A stretch of DNA of 64,000 bases. Origin: Siphonodentalium dalli. Lineage: Eukaryota > Mollusca > Scaphopoda > Gadilida > Siphonodentaliidae. The stretch spans positions 100,654,278 through 100,718,277 of the forward strand of contig CP136069.1 in assembly GCA_032622095.1 (NCBI GenBank). Reading direction: 5' to 3'. This document shows positions 24,853-37,332 of the stretch, piece by piece. The notes under the pieces were generated by a model that was given only the letters and a program-made list of their open reading frames with translations, was not told the origin of the DNA and made no database searches. The translations under genes were made by a program, and so were the position numbers. How positions within the stretch are numbered: the stretch's first letter is position 1; each line of letters opens with the position of its first letter.

Positions 24853-25062
24853 GACGGATCAAAACAATAAACACAAAAGATAGTTCCATTTTACTTGAAA
24901 AAATGGTGCAAACCTGAAAAGTTTTTGTTTTCCCGATTTCGAGAGAAAATTTCAATAATTTTGGTAATGTAATAGTAATACTTATCCAAGATGCATCATA
25001 AATGTTAGTATTCAATGTATATATGACAGAACAGCCTATTTTATTCATCATCCACAACATTC

Positions 25063-25753
25063 AAGCGATTGCGTGGCACGACGGGACAATATTTACCATT
25101 TTCCATATTTTAGCCGTCATTTGACAGCCATTGTTAGCCAAAGTGACAATTTTGGTTCCATTGAGTTGAAATTTTCATAAGTAATGGTAAGCCTCACTTA
25201 ATTTGCACAGTTCTGCTCATTTCTTGTTGAAATATGACTAGAATCCCAATGGCGATTTTTGGTAAAATTTCATACCGCGTTCTGTAAAATCAAATTATTG
25301 AGGGATCGGAAGGGGCTGGGATCCAATGAATGTCATATTTCATTGCTCCAGTGACCAATTAACATGAACAATACAAAATAAAGTCACATTTCCGAACCAG
25401 TTCAATTCAGAAGAAACTGGTCTGAAAGATATCAGTGAAAAAACGTCAAATGTTCCACTTACGGCTGCCATTTTGACAGTCATCTTGAACGGGGAGTTCC
25501 AAATTCGCCCTAAAAATGTGCCATTATATCGTGCTGAGTCATTCTTACTGTATATGCCTAATTTCAAGCGCAGATTCCATGGTCAGATTAATTGTGACAT
25601 TTATTAAATTATATAACCACGAAACGCTCTTTAAATTTAAAAGAGGGGTTAAAGTGAAATTTCAGCGTGGCTCCATATCTAATATCAATTGGTATGTCAA
25701 AATTTCATGCTTTAGTCACGAAGTGAACAATTCTTTTACTAATCTACTCCATT
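25063..25753. repeat. Right arm of 0.7-kb inverted repeat (family A)
   Basis: Reverse-complement partner of 21256-21988. The outer border taatctactcca is shared; beyond it the sequence differs. Confidence 0.85.
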
Positions 25754-26668
25754 AGGTGGGTGTCCCGCGGACGGACCTTTTTAAATACCGGTATTTAGAA
25801 ATATTTATTATGTTGTTCAATACTGGCCTATAACTATTTGGATACCTACTATTAAGTCGATAATCAGACTTTTTACAAACTATTCAATATTCAATATATC
25901 AGTGAAGATTTAAATATAGAGTGCATGCATGTATATAATATATTGATCTATCTGTTTGCTTTTGCATCCTATACAAGCTATTTTGTTACAAATATGTACC
26001 AAAGGAAGCAAACATACTGTGGCATATTCATGTAGTACAATGCCAGTTTTGAAACTGAGAAAATATAATTTTCTGTTATATAGCGACAGATACGTTACCT
26101 AAAACTTGGCCGATGTACCAACGCATATCTTGGGAAAAAATAAAGCTATTTCAGATAATTTTGGTTCCTTTTAAACCCCAGTGTGTGGAATCACATGTAC
26201 ATTGAAACATTTGTCCACGACGCTCATAATAATGTAGGACACACGAACTGTGTGTTATGTTTTCCTGAAATGGTTGAAAATAAGTCACGATTCGCGTAGA
26301 ATTCGTGTATATATGGTCCATAAATAAAAAGTATTCCATACCAGATATGATTTTTCAGTCAATATATGCAACTTGTGGACTGATATGAGCATTACATCTT
26401 ATTGTGCATAGCAGAAATCCTCTTAGATAGAAAAACCGATGTTATCTAGAATGATGCTGTGGTAACGTATCTGTCGCACACTGAAAATGCGGGTACCATC
26501 TTCATGGAGTCATATTTTATAGGAATATATCATCGATATGTTAACCACTTCTGTTAAATGTACAATGGATACCCAACTTCACAAATAAATAATGTTGACA
26601 ACTGTTTACGAAAATTAATTGTTCGATTTTTTTTTGTTGCTTTGGTCCCGGTTACCTGAGACTGGCCC

Positions 26669-27220
26669 AAGAACATCACTCGAATATGGAGCAGAAATAT
26701 GGGACCCCGCCGCAGTAGGAGAAATAGAGAAGTTAGAGAAAGTGCAGAGAAGAGCGGCAAGATTCATCACCAACAACTATAGAGACCGGGAAAAAGGCGC
26801 AGTAACCAGCATGTTTGATGGACTAAGGTTAGACTCACTAGAGATCCGCAGAAAGATGAAGAGAATAGAACTCTTCGGCAAGGTGGTTGAGGGGATAATC
26901 CCAGCCATACACACACATGATTTACTAAAGGATAAGAAAGGAAGGAAAATTCGAGCAAAAAAGTTTCCAGACCACAAAAGTGATAACATAATTTCGAGCC
27001 AAGAGTGTATCAACTCACGATCGTTCGAACCAATAAGAGCCAACACGGAACAATATAAACAATCATTCTTCGTGAGAGTTACGATCAGGGACTGGAACAG
27101 CATAGAAGATTACGCATGCTCGGGGAATACAACAGGAGAAACACCAGAGTAGTAGCAACGACGCGACAACAGCCGAGAGGCTCCTGCGCCGTAAATATAC
27201 AGATAGAGATACAGATACAC
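26669..27220 (+). pseudogene. LINE reverse-transcriptase 3' fragment, part 2, with tail
   Basis: Continues the LINE interrupted at 20230. Encodes SLEYGAEIWDPAAVGEIEKL, then EKVQRRAARFITNNYRDR, and a C-terminal stretch with FFVRVTIRDWNSIED, the usual end of CR1/jockey-like ORF2. It is open to the stop at about 27150. A short 3' tail ending in gatagagatacagatacac follows, the kind of microsatellite tail many LINEs carry. The 5' border is set by the AAGA duplication of the inserted TIR element. Confidence 0.9.
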
Positions 27221-29330
27221 TCTTGTCTTAACTCATAAATCCATTGATTTGAGCCGCCAACATATTCCTAACAATAGCAATTAACAGCTAATTAGCGACT
27301 CTGCGGCTGGCTCGGCTGATTCCAACTACAACTTTTAGTGTGCTGGAGAACGAAAAATGTCGATAAAAGTTGAAATATAAGACTTACAAAATATCTATTT
27401 AGTTTGTTTTATTTGTAATTGGCATAACTTACCACAAACCAAAATTCATCACTATTGGAATTATATTAACGACAATAAACGAAATTGAAAATCCCAACTA
27501 CACATTTTACTGGCTCGGGCTCGGACTACAACCATTAGTGTGTCCCCCTCGATCGTTGCCTTCGTCAGCGTAAAGTAAACAAGGAAAATGGCTGCCTAGC
27601 GGAACAAACACTGAATAATTATCAGTGAATTTACGCATGGATAAATATGAATTACATTGAAACATATAATCTATAGCAATTGAAATATCAATGAATAGAA
27701 GTAATGTAAAGGAGTTTATATGAAAAAAATAGGTAATTACGTGAATTAAGCCCAATAAAGTGGGTCATGGTTTTGGAAAACTTAAGAAAGAGAATATTTA
27801 CGAAAACGAAAGTAGCACGAATTGCGCCTGGGAAAATCCCAAATTAGAAAACGTAACTCCATTACACCCCCGGGCCCCCCAAACCCCGTGTAATGCAAGT
27901 TATTCCACCGTAATCAATTGCCGAAAGAACAAGTAGAAGTATGTTCTAATCACTATCGATGATGCTCTCAACATTGCCCTCAAATACGAGGCATTCAATG
28001 GCGGTCGCAAAAGCCGACATAACTTTCCGAGTCAGTCAATTATTATGACCCAAGAAGAACGTGTGCGTGGCATTAGTTTCTGAAGCACTCACTTAAGCAT
28101 CTCCAGAGCGCAAATACTAGGTATGAAAATTGAAATAAGTATTTGCGCTTAAGCGCAAATAGGTTATTTAATTGTGCTTAAGGGCTCTTTCACGTTAGGC
28201 CCTTTTTTATCACCCGTCTCTAATTTTTTTGCATTTTATAAATGATCTATGTTTTGGTGTAGCCTATGGATGTTTATCGTGATGTTTCGTGATCTCTGCA
28301 TGTATACATTATATGTGTACAAAGATCACAATGTAGTGAACGTTCAGACCAATCTCAATACAGTTATGTATCCTTTTGGTATGCTTGGGGCTACGGAACG
28401 CTTGGCAGTGACTGGTAGGCTTAAGTATACTCTGCTGTTGGTAACACGTTTGCTGGAATGTGTGTAAGTACTATGTAAATAAAGTAATAAACATGGAAGT
28501 TGGAACTTGGAAAACCCAATTTAAGTACCTGTACGATATCGAACTATAAAACTTATTCTGCCACTCAAAAATCGGATTATGTCTTTTCAAGTTTTGTGAA
28601 AACTTACTGAAAAGTCCAATAATATCAAACAAAAAGATTTGTCTTGGTCAACAAATAGGAAGGCATAATTATTACAAAGAACAGTACCGGTATATAGATC
28701 TTCTGACCTATAAAGAACATCAATTTTGTATTGTTTATAATATGAGTCAATCTTAAATTGACAGATTGAAGGCCACTCGGGGGCGGGGCCTGTTGATTAA
28801 ACAGCTTTTTATTAGCCATGATTTCTGTAGTTCAATGTGCACTAGCTATCATTAATATTCATGGAATACACTGGGAGGGCCAGTGAACAATTTAAATGCC
28901 ATGCAAATCATCTCATATTTAACTTCTGACCAATGTTCAAATTGCCATTGCCACTCACTAGCAATACTGGTGTCACACTGTACGTGGTTTATTAAAAATC
29001 AAACTTAATAACAAGGCAGATATCAAAGGGTCTTCAACTTTCAGTAAAGTACATTGTGCACTCAGAGCTCTGCTCCGTAAATATGTCAGCCAATACCATG
29101 CTTCACTGATTGTTCTGGTTAGTACTTTAGGGTGTGTTTTTTTAGTAGGCCTACCAATGCAATTACGCCATTAAAGTCGCCGTCACGATAATTCTCAATA
29201 TATGTTCATTTATTCATATTTGTATTAAGTTATGCACACTTATTTAAGAAAACAATCCCCCGCTGTCTGAAAACTACGAGTGTTTACGACTGTGGGTGGC
29301 TGGGTGATATCCTGATGCCTCACTTCATTA
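27221..29330. other. Unassigned DNA with small palindromes
   Basis: At 27846-27905 a hairpin pairs taactccattacac with gtgtaatgcaagtta around a C-rich loop. At 28141-28160 there is a perfect 20-bp palindrome atttgcgcttaagcgcaaat. I see no exon or element otherwise. Confidence 0.5.
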
Positions 29331-29600
29331 TCTATTTTGACGGATCCAGTTATTTGCGAGAAAGCGTGTGACGTCACGAGGGACCTCTGCGATTCCGACA
29401 GTATGGCGGACAGCAACAATTTTGCGATCTCTGATTCTTCCTTGTCTGATTCGTCAGCAGAATTAAGACACTTTAGATTTGACAATGGGAGCATACATGC
29501 ACGAGCCGGAATTACCACAAAATCAGCATGGTGTGAGACCATCAAACGATCCAGACCTTGAATGGCGAAGAGATGAAAATCGCGTACGAGAATGGTGTCT
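29331..29600 (+). pseudogene. Possible element-borne coding remnant (P2X7-like domain start)
   Basis: Reading ATGGCGGACAGCAACAATTT from about 29403, a Ser/Asp-rich start (NNFAISDSSLSDSSAE) is followed, after a one-base frameshift near 29487, by AYMHEPELPQ and LEWRRDENRVREWC. A YM.EP motif followed later by a R..EWC motif resembles small invertebrate proteins annotated as P2X7 C-terminal-like, often repeated in genomes. The match is from memory of the pattern only. Downstream it runs into the arm of an inverted repeat and loses coding character. An opposite-strand frame (29240-29698) also exists. Confidence 0.3.
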
Positions 29601-30560
29601 ATTAAGGACTTTGCTAACCCAATTTTCCCCAAATTTAATGGAGTCCAAAATAAAGGATTATGTTCACTTTTATTAGTAATCACAGTAATCAAACCCATGG
29701 ATGCAACATTTGAAGAGTATAATTCATGGTAGATTATGTTTGAAATTCAAAATGTGAAATTTGTAGAAGTTTTTTAAATCAATTTTTTGAACCCAAATTC
29801 AACGAACACAAAGATCATATCTAAGAAAAAGATATGGGTATGTGTACTGAACACTGTGAAGAATGATGAATAATAAAGATATACTCACATTTCTTTAGTT
29901 TTATTAAGACTTTTGGCTTGGAAGCAGTTGTTTACAAATGGTAGATTTCATTGCTCAGAAAAGCTATTTGGGAACTGAATTTGATGGGTCAAGTTAAATG
30001 TTCACTCAAGCCAGCTGGGATTATGACCAGCAGGTGCTGACCCATGAGAATATTATATCCTATTCAGGCTGATTGGTGACTCAGTTTCTGGGCTATGGGG
30101 TACCACCAGATTGGGGATTACATAATTCTTTTGTCAAGAGATTCACAACACACCACTGTCCACAGATATTAACACTTAACTGTCACCTCACTACAAGCGA
30201 TGTCAGGCAAGTTTATAAATTATTTGTAAACAATTGGTTCTTAGTAATTTTATCAAAAAATGCTTGATAAATATAAATATTATTTTATTGTTCATCATTC
30301 TTCACAGTGTTCAGTACACATTGCCATATTTTTTTCTTTGATATGGACTTTGTGTTTATTGATTTTGGGTTCGAAAAAATAGATTTTAAAAACCTCTATA
30401 ATTTTCATATTTAATATTTCTAACATATTCAACCATGAATTATACTCTTAAAATGTTGCATTCATGGGGCTGGTTACTGTGATTACTAACAAAAGTGAAC
30501 ATAAACCTTTATTTTGACTCCATCAAATTTGGGGAAAATTGGGTTAGTAAAGTCCTTAAA
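29601..30560. repeat. Long inverted repeat, arms about 280 bp
   Basis: 29601-29880 (ggactttgctaacccaattt, gaacactgtgaagaatgatg) matches the reverse complement of about 30280-30560. The loop is about 400 bp and unrecognised. Arm identity is high with scattered indels. The transcript would form a long hairpin. Confidence 0.85.
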
Positions 30561-31974
30561 GTGCCTGGACTATGAACTGGCTGTGAACGTTTGGGAAATC
30601 CTTCAAAGGTCGAACGTGACCTGTATGATCATATAGCTTTTTATATATAACTTTAAAATATAGTAGTTAATATGTCTCATGCAGGAAAATGGTCGGAATG
30701 GTGATGTTACCAATAAATCACTAGGTGTACCCAACAGACGTTGAACTGAATGCAAGATCTCATTAATTTAACATTCCTCTGGATGTTCTTCGTGTTGAAC
30801 ATTTCACCCTTGTGTTGATGGCATTCATTTGTACTTTCTTGAACCATACAGACCACCACCCAGGGCGAGTATTGGCATATCAACCAACTATCAAAGGCAT
30901 CGTCTTTAAGACTGCATATAGTAGTATATAGTAGTAGCCAATGGTACACGCCTGGTCCAGTTGATTAAGAACAGCTTCCAAATGGATGGGAAGATACAAT
31001 CTTAGCATACAAGGAAAGCAAAGCCACGTATGAGATCCTGTCTTAATATAAAAGATACCCAAAGAAGGGGCGGCACAGTCACAGACCCATTTCCACTATC
31101 ATGACACATGCCCACAAACTAGCACCATGTGCATTGTTATTATCTGCTTGGATCTGTTCAGTGAGACGATTGCGGGACGCAAACAAAATTGTTCTTAGGA
31201 TCATGGTCAAGAAGTGTGGGTATATTATGCATTATGGTCTTCTACGCTTTAGCAGAAAGGCATCCGTCAAATGTTAGGCTTTCAATATTCAAAGCCATAT
31301 ACAGAAGTTTCCAGGTATGTCAATGCATTAGATGAGTATGTGAATTGATGAACCATATATTGAGAAGTGGCTGGCTGGAAAGATCATCAGGTGTATATGT
31401 TGTTATCCCCATTAGGTCACCAAAGCTGAGAAATACACAAATAGAGATGTCCTTCTGAAACCTAGTATATGCATCGACCGCATACCTTTCTAGTTTATCA
31501 TGCAAGATGATGCTCAGATCCCATATGTAGCATCTGAATTATACCTTAAGCTACCACAAATGAAGTTCGCCAAGAATAAGGATAAGAATTCCCAGCTTTT
31601 GAGACAAACACATGAGCTGGACACCGGCATATGTATTGTTTGAAACATTCCGATTAGTGGGACCCTTCTACCAAAAGTGTAGAAAACTGTGTTGGTGTGA
31701 GCGAGATAGATTAATCTGATGAAGAGACAGAAGCTGCTCCAGATAATCCTGAATGTGGCAAATCAGAATCAGCTCAGGTACTGTTGTTTTGATTCTTGGA
31801 AGTCATAATATGACTTTTCTGCGCACCTATATACGGTTACGGCCATTACGGGTGCTTAGTGGAGAATGGATTTTGAAATGCACATCGTGATTATTAATTG
31901 TGGGTTATCATCATTCCAGAAGGCTACGAGTTATGTTGAAACTAATAGATGGCTTATGTACCATTTCGTCCATA
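30561..31974. other. Unassigned DNA
   Basis: A stretch ending ...TCAGCTCAG|GTACTG at about 31779 has a good donor in phase 0 and an acidic frame (SDEETEAAPDNPECGKSESA), which would suit the exon at 33037. However, no acceptor with a pyrimidine tract precedes it, so I do not call it. Confidence 0.3.
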
Positions 31975-32630
31975 CATATTGATATTATGGCAAAAAGTTT
32001 TAATTAGTATGTGAAAATATTGATTTCTTTTCAATTTCGGGTTTGGCCGCCATCTTGACAGCGAGAATTTGCCAAACTCAAATGAATACTTCATATCAAT
32101 GTTCCATACGAACATGTAATTGTTGGTAGAATTCACGTAACAATAACGCCCATTGTAAGAAAGTATTAAAGGAATGTAAGCTTGTTTTCAAATTTCGGTC
32201 GCAATTTTGGCTGCTATCTTCGATTTGGAAAACAATTTCTTGCATTTGGGAAAACGTGATATCGTACAAAACTATCTAGCAAGGAATGTATATTTAGGTC
32301 CTCGTGTGTTCTTCAATGACTATACGATAAATGTATAAAAACACACCAAAATGGTTGAAATTGCCCATATTTTCCCACAATGACAAATGAAATGTGGTGA
32401 AATGTCAGAAAAATAAAAAATTTCACATTTCGTGGACATCTTGGCCGCCATATTGGAATTTGGTGTCGGATTTTTGACTAATTTGTAAGGGTTCTACATT
32501 AGCATAACGAATCAAGCAGAAAAACAAGACCACATGGTGATACAATCTTTACTATAATGGCGATCAAAGAGACCTGTGCATATAAAAAATGGACGCCATG
32601 ATGGATGCCATCTTGTCTGGAGTCTCTGCG
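31975..32630. repeat. Diverged 0.2-kb repeats with GGCCGCCATCTTG motifs
   Basis: Segments near 32040, 32205 and 32440 each carry a GCCGCCATCTTG-like motif in an AT-rich context with similar flanks, spaced roughly 165-235 bp. They are probably old copies related to families A and B. Confidence 0.35.
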
Positions 32631-33036
32631 GCCACTTATTTTTTCTTGTTAACGACCGAAAAAAATTAGAGGAGACATTAAGAAAGAAAATTAGTGGTGT
32701 GAAGTTAATTCCTGGGGGGGGGGAGGTGCAGCGGTCAACAAATATCTCCTGGACTAATTGGGTTTTATTTGTAATCATCAAGTTGAACAGTATTTGTAAT
32801 GAAATGCTTTAGTTATGTAATTGTCTCCACCCATCCAGATCAAAGCAACCAAACTGAGTTTCACATCCATTCCCTTATGGAAGTTTCTACTTGGTAAAGG
32901 ATTGGAAAAATTAGTATGGTTGTCTTTAAAATACTGGTATGACCACTATTGTGTAAAGGATAAAGTGCATAGATGACAAACCTGGTATTGGGTGCTGTTG
33001 AGATACTTATAAATTGTTTTTAATATCTATTTACAG

Positions 33037-33180
33037 TTAAAATTTGAAATGGGAGAGTTGGTGAGAGAAGATGTTATAAATAGCATATTACAGAAATATG
33101 ACATGTGTGGAGAGTTGTCACCAATTCAAGTGCAGGTGCTCCACAGTGACATGAGAATTGGAGGCCTAAGTATACCACAG
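33037..33180 (+). CDS. Exon 1 of 4 seen: unknown EF-hand/coiled-coil protein
   Basis: A 144-bp exon (48 codons, phase 0 in and 0 out). The acceptor is atctatttacag and the donor CACAG|GTATAA. Residues include LKFEMGELVREDVINSILQK and end in GGLSIPQ. It joins in phase to the exon at 40736. Codon use and composition differ clearly from the AT-rich surroundings. There is an internal Met at residue 5, so it could hold the start codon, but the upstream splice acceptor suggests an earlier exon that I could not find. Together the four exons give 199 codons. I cannot name the gene; it is most likely a single-copy host gene on the plus strand with introns of 2.4-8.9 kb filled by repeats. Confidence 0.8.
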
Positions 33181-33640
33181 GTATAATATATATCAAACAT
33201 AACCGAGCTAAAAAGTACTATTATCACCTATCATCATACTACAGTAAAGCAAAATCACATTTGGCATGATGTACTCATAGCATGGGCATATTTCCTAGAA
33301 ATAAAAATGAGAAATGTTGACATATCTGCATGGCTTCTGTCGAACAATGTCAATATAAAAATAAATGGAAGCCCTATAAATTTTGTTGCATGGTGCAAAG
33401 AGGGAATATATTTTGTACAAGATCTGTTACAAGAAAGCGGCTATTTCAATGCGAATGAAATGATATACTCAACTTACATAATACGTACAAATTTCATTAT
33501 CTTAAATAATATCCAAAGACAGCTTAACTCTTACTAAAAAAAATCTCAAAACCCATTGTCATACAAACCATTCGAAAACCCGCATCTGTGTTGCCAATCA
33601 CTCTTCTATGACGATACAACGGCGCATCTCCTAGTTTTAA
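33181..33640. other. Intron sequence, unassigned
   Basis: No element recognised in this first part of the 7.6-kb intron. Confidence 0.5.
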
Positions 33641-34970
33641 GTTGCACTCTGTACTATGAAATACAATGTTTTAATGTGCCCGGCATAGCGTTGGAATTGT
33701 TCAGATCCTATCTCATACGTTGAGTGTCATGGTGAACAGCTCACATGTTGACGTTTTACGCTGAAATATGGGGTGCTGCAGGGCTCCGTTCCAGGCTCCT
33801 TGCTCTACATGATTTATTTTTTACCACTTGGGAACATCATTTGTAATCACCAACTACAGTTCCACTTTTATGCGGATGATATGCAACTTTATGTTCATTT
33901 TAAGCCAGATTTCGAACAACCTCGCCAGAGAAGAAATCGAACTGTGTGTAGTAGACCTTAAATCTTGGATGACTGAGAACATTCTGAAGTTAAATTCCAA
34001 CAAAACGGAACTCATGCATATATATTGTTCAACAATATGTAATATTCTTCTTGAAGATAGTGTTGTCTCCAAATCAACCACGGTTCACAATCTGTGATAT
34101 CAAATGGATGAGAACCTGTCTGCGGATGAGCATGTGCAGTCTCTATAATATAAGCAGGGTGCGAAACGTGATTGACATGGGGACGACAAAACAACTTGTC
34201 CATGCATTTGTAACCAGCCGCATCAATTAATGTAATTCCCTGCTCCTTGGTTGCAACAAGTCTTACTTATCCTTTCAATACTTACTGTAAACTCGTCTGT
34301 ACAGCATAATATTAATATACCATCATTTCTTAAACCTATTGTTTCTCGAACTCCGCCACTTGCCATTCGCAATTTCTTTATTTCTACAATCTTTCTACTT
34401 GTCTGAGGAGATAGCTCAACAAAAGCAGATATCTGCTTGCTGCTAGATCCTCTTCCCCTTTTCTATTCTACTCATATTTCCATCATCAAAATTTTTTTCA
34501 TCATAAATTTAATATTATTTGGGGCAAATAAATATTGTTTAAATCAAGTCTTTGTTGCACAAGCTCCAGGTCATTAATAATTGTTCAGCTAGGCTTGTCA
34601 CAAAAACCCCAAAAAATGACCATATAACTCCTAATATACTGGATAGAGTGCATTGGCTTCTGGTCAAGGAAAGAGTTTATTTTTAAATTTTTTTAATCGT
34701 TTGCAAGTGTTTCAATTGCTTGGCACCATCTTACCTATCTGATATCGTTGTACATTATCAACCACCCAGACCAGTTAGGTCTGAAAAGTCAAACTTGTTG
34801 ATATATACTCATGGCAATCTAGTAACATTTTAAATACTGTGACCAGTCCCAGGCTCTGGAATTATTGCCAGACCACCTTAAAGTTCCACAACCTATTGAT
34901 ACATTTAAAGCTGCTTTAAAGTGTCATTTGTTCAAAAGGGCATTCGGTCACACAAAATGTTAATAATTCA
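33640..34970 (+). pseudogene. CR1/L2-like LINE reverse-transcriptase pseudogene
   Basis: Fragments in order on the plus strand: GVLQGSVPGSLLYMIYFLP, the catalytic FYADDMQLYVHF (YADD at 33869-33880), LKSWMTENILKLNSNKTELM, then YQMDENLSADEHV and LVHAFVTSR-like remnants. After a 280-bp insertion it continues with LLHKLQVINNCSARLVTKTP, LDRVHWLLVKERV, CLAPSYLSDIV and LWN..LPDHLK-like remnants. This order is the C-terminal half of a CR1/L2-type ORF2. Several stops and frameshifts show it is dead. It sits in the intron between the exons at 33037 and 40736, in sense orientation. The endonuclease part is absent. Confidence 0.9.
34257..34552. mobile_element. 280-bp insertion in LINE with 8-bp TSD CAAGTCTT
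   Basis: 34265-34544 interrupts the LINE between GCNKS and LLHKLQ. It is bounded by CAAGTCTT at 34257-34264 and 34545-34552. The insert ends in an A/T-rich ggggcaaataaatattg stretch with an AATAAA-like signal, so it may be a retroposed 3' end of another transcript. I do not recognise its family. Confidence 0.7.
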
Positions 34971-35059
34971 ACTGCAGATGCAAATTTGTCACTATATAGT
35001 GGATCCGTAGCTATAAACTGTATTATTATTCTTATTTAATTTATTTTGACAGAATGGAA

Positions 35060-35240
35060 CGGTTGGTATACAGTGGCGGATCCAGGAAATTTGAAAAGGG
35101 GGTGGGCGCCATTAACAGAGGCATATATGATACGTAGTGAGCGGGGGAAGAGCACGAGAGGGGTGGGTGTATGGGGGACCTCCCCCGGGAAATTTTTTGG
35201 ATACTACATTCAAAATGACGCGTTTTTCTGTATCCTGTGC
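35060..35240. mobile_element. Fragment of CAGTGGCGGATCCAG-type repeat
   Basis: Begins cagtggcggatccaggaaat and includes a gggggacctccccc block, a combination typical of a short dispersed repeat seen across invertebrate genomes. No matching far end was found. Confidence 0.4.
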
Positions 35241-36880
35241 CAATTAAAAAATCAATCGGATACTACATGTAATATTAAAATAACTAGAAAAGGAACAATA
35301 TTGAGTTACATATATAAATTTGATATGTTCCAATCTTGTCACAAATCTCAGTTTATGTAGCTTATATGGAGCTAGTGACAGTTAAATTTAATCGGATCAA
35401 TGGATGTATCGATGTCACCGGGACTGGGTACATCACATGAGTGGGCAGTGCTTTATAAACATGGCCATACAGTATGCTATATGGAGAGTCGTGCAGTGCA
35501 GATAGAATATTAAAGCTCCTGTGGTTTCACACCAGTGATATGTCCTCAAAATATATGGCAGGGATGTACATGTCAACACTGCGGATTATGTGTTCAAAAT
35601 ACTACGAAATGTTCAGCTTATAATTATTTAGCTGCATGCTTTATATTAATACAGCTAGTTCAATTTGTGGCCTGGAATGTGCCCGGTACCACCGGGTCGA
35701 TCGTTGGATTGGGCCAGTGCATTGGATAAATATTTCAATTCAATCAAAGCTTCCATAGATGCATTTGGGCTAACAAAACAATGCATCTATATCCAAATGC
35801 TTTCCTCCATTGTTCATGCTGCCGTTTTCATGTTTACTCGTAATAGCCTCAGCTGCATGCATGCTGCACCAGCGAAATACTATAAGTCATAAATACAAGG
35901 TGGCCGATTTTCTGATGCACTCGTCTTGTTTTGTAAATGTTTGGGTCACAATAAATATGTTCAATCAACTAAGTATGATGATAATCACACCTGGAAAAAA
36001 TATGTGTTTTGAAGCACTCGATCGTTACTCTTTTTCATTTAAACAATGACAGTTTATGTGTCGTAACCTTGCTGTCTTTTTTGCCACAAATGTTCCAACA
36101 AGTGATCGAAGTTATACCTTCGAAGTTATAGCAGATTCTAAATATCCATACTATTTGAAACGAACCAGAACTTTATGTATATACTGAAAAGACACTACAT
36201 GTTTAATAGTATACCATAGTATGGCGTAGGTCTATATATAAATTCTTTACATGATATAATGCCGTCAGTGCAGTTCGATGGTTTGAAGTTCGATAGTCCG
36301 AGACAAACCTCCATTCTATCGAGAGCTCAAACTACATATATGTTGTATCGGCTTATCCGAAAGTGTAGCCATCTCATTTCTATTGCATCATGTATATATA
36401 GATGGACTTTACATTTGACACCACAGTTAGAATTGCTATATCTATGTTTATAGAAAAACTTGGTGCCGGCCAGATATTTTCCGACGCCCAGAAACAAATG
36501 TCAACAGAATAATTTTGCTTTGCATGGCGAAAATTGTCCTCGCAGGGCGCGCCCATGTGGCGAGATGTTGGGTTCGCCCTTGCATGGATATACATCCATC
36601 CACAGTTAAAATAATTGTATGTTTGAGTCAGATTAATGCTAAACATGTAAACTAGTATATATATGCATGTATGTTAGCAATATTAAGTGCAGAAACTTCG
36701 GGCGCTCGGAGACAAATGGCGCTCGGAGACATTGTGGTAGAAATAGGCAACATTTGGGGGGTAAGACCCCTGCATAACCAGCCCTGTTGGCACGTCCCTG
36801 CCAGCTGGCACCCCATGCTAAGAGCATGGTCTTGCATTCACTGAAGAGGAAAAATGGACCAGCTCTCCCCCTATAGGGGA
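35241..36880. other. Intron sequence, unassigned
   Basis: No supported feature. A small direct repeat (tctccgagcgcc, inverted as ggcgctcggaga) occurs at about 36700-36730. Confidence 0.5.
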
Positions 36881-36884
36881 ATCG

Positions 36885-37075
36885 TATAGCTAGTAACTTG
36901 TTTAAACAACTCAATGAATGTGTGCTAACTTGTTTAAACAAACAACTAAGTGTTTAAAACAAGTAACTATCTTCTTTAAACAAGAACTGTTTAAACGCAT
37001 TAGTTAATTTTATTAAACAATTTTCCAACTTATTTAATACATTACTACCATTTTTAAACAAATTAGTAACATAAA
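36885..37075. repeat. Cluster of TTGTTTAAACAA palindromes
   Basis: At least three GTTTAAAC palindromes and several TTTAAACAA half sites occur within about 190 bp, often with a following AACTA. It is probably the subterminal part of a non-autonomous DNA element; no outer ends were resolved. Confidence 0.5.
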
Positions 37076-37332
37076 TGAAGGTGGCGGTTCTAAGCTGTCG
37101 GCTGTATATATTTTTTACCATGTCTCACTTTCTGTTTTCTGATTTGGTTTCATTTGTAAAACAAATCATGTATATTCTATATTTTTATTTTTATTGACAT
37201 TGTATTTAACTCATAACATATCTGTTGTCAATTGTCTTCTCCACCATCCACCAAGGTGGGCCTCATTAGGGCGAGCAGAAATATCAATCTATACCAAGTC
37301 TTCTGTCACTCAATATCTTTGACTCGTTATTA

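Larger units (their letters stand above)
20227..26672. mobile_element. 6.4-kb TIR transposon (Sola-like) inserted in a LINE
   Basis: The element proper is 20231-26668. The left end GAGCCATTCTCAGATAACAG and the inverted right end GGGCCAGTCTCAGGTAACCG match over 27 bp with four differences. It is flanked by AAGA at 20227-20230 and 26669-26672. Removing the element and one AAGA restores continuity of the LINE. A 4-bp duplication with GRG...CYC termini resembles the Sola superfamily, but no transposase is visible, so the class is tentative. A 15-bp motif, GACAGATACGTTACC, is repeated near both ends. The interior is occupied by a long inverted repeat, a minisatellite and a piggyBac-like MITE. Confidence 0.8.

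Noticed and set aside
29240-29698. 152-codon minus-strand frame
   Set aside because: It overlaps the more protein-like plus-strand remnant and extends into an inverted-repeat arm; likely the antisense shadow.
31700-31779. Upstream exon ending ...CTCAG|GTACTG
   Set aside because: The donor and phase would suit the exon at 33037, but no convincing acceptor precedes it and two frames are equally open.
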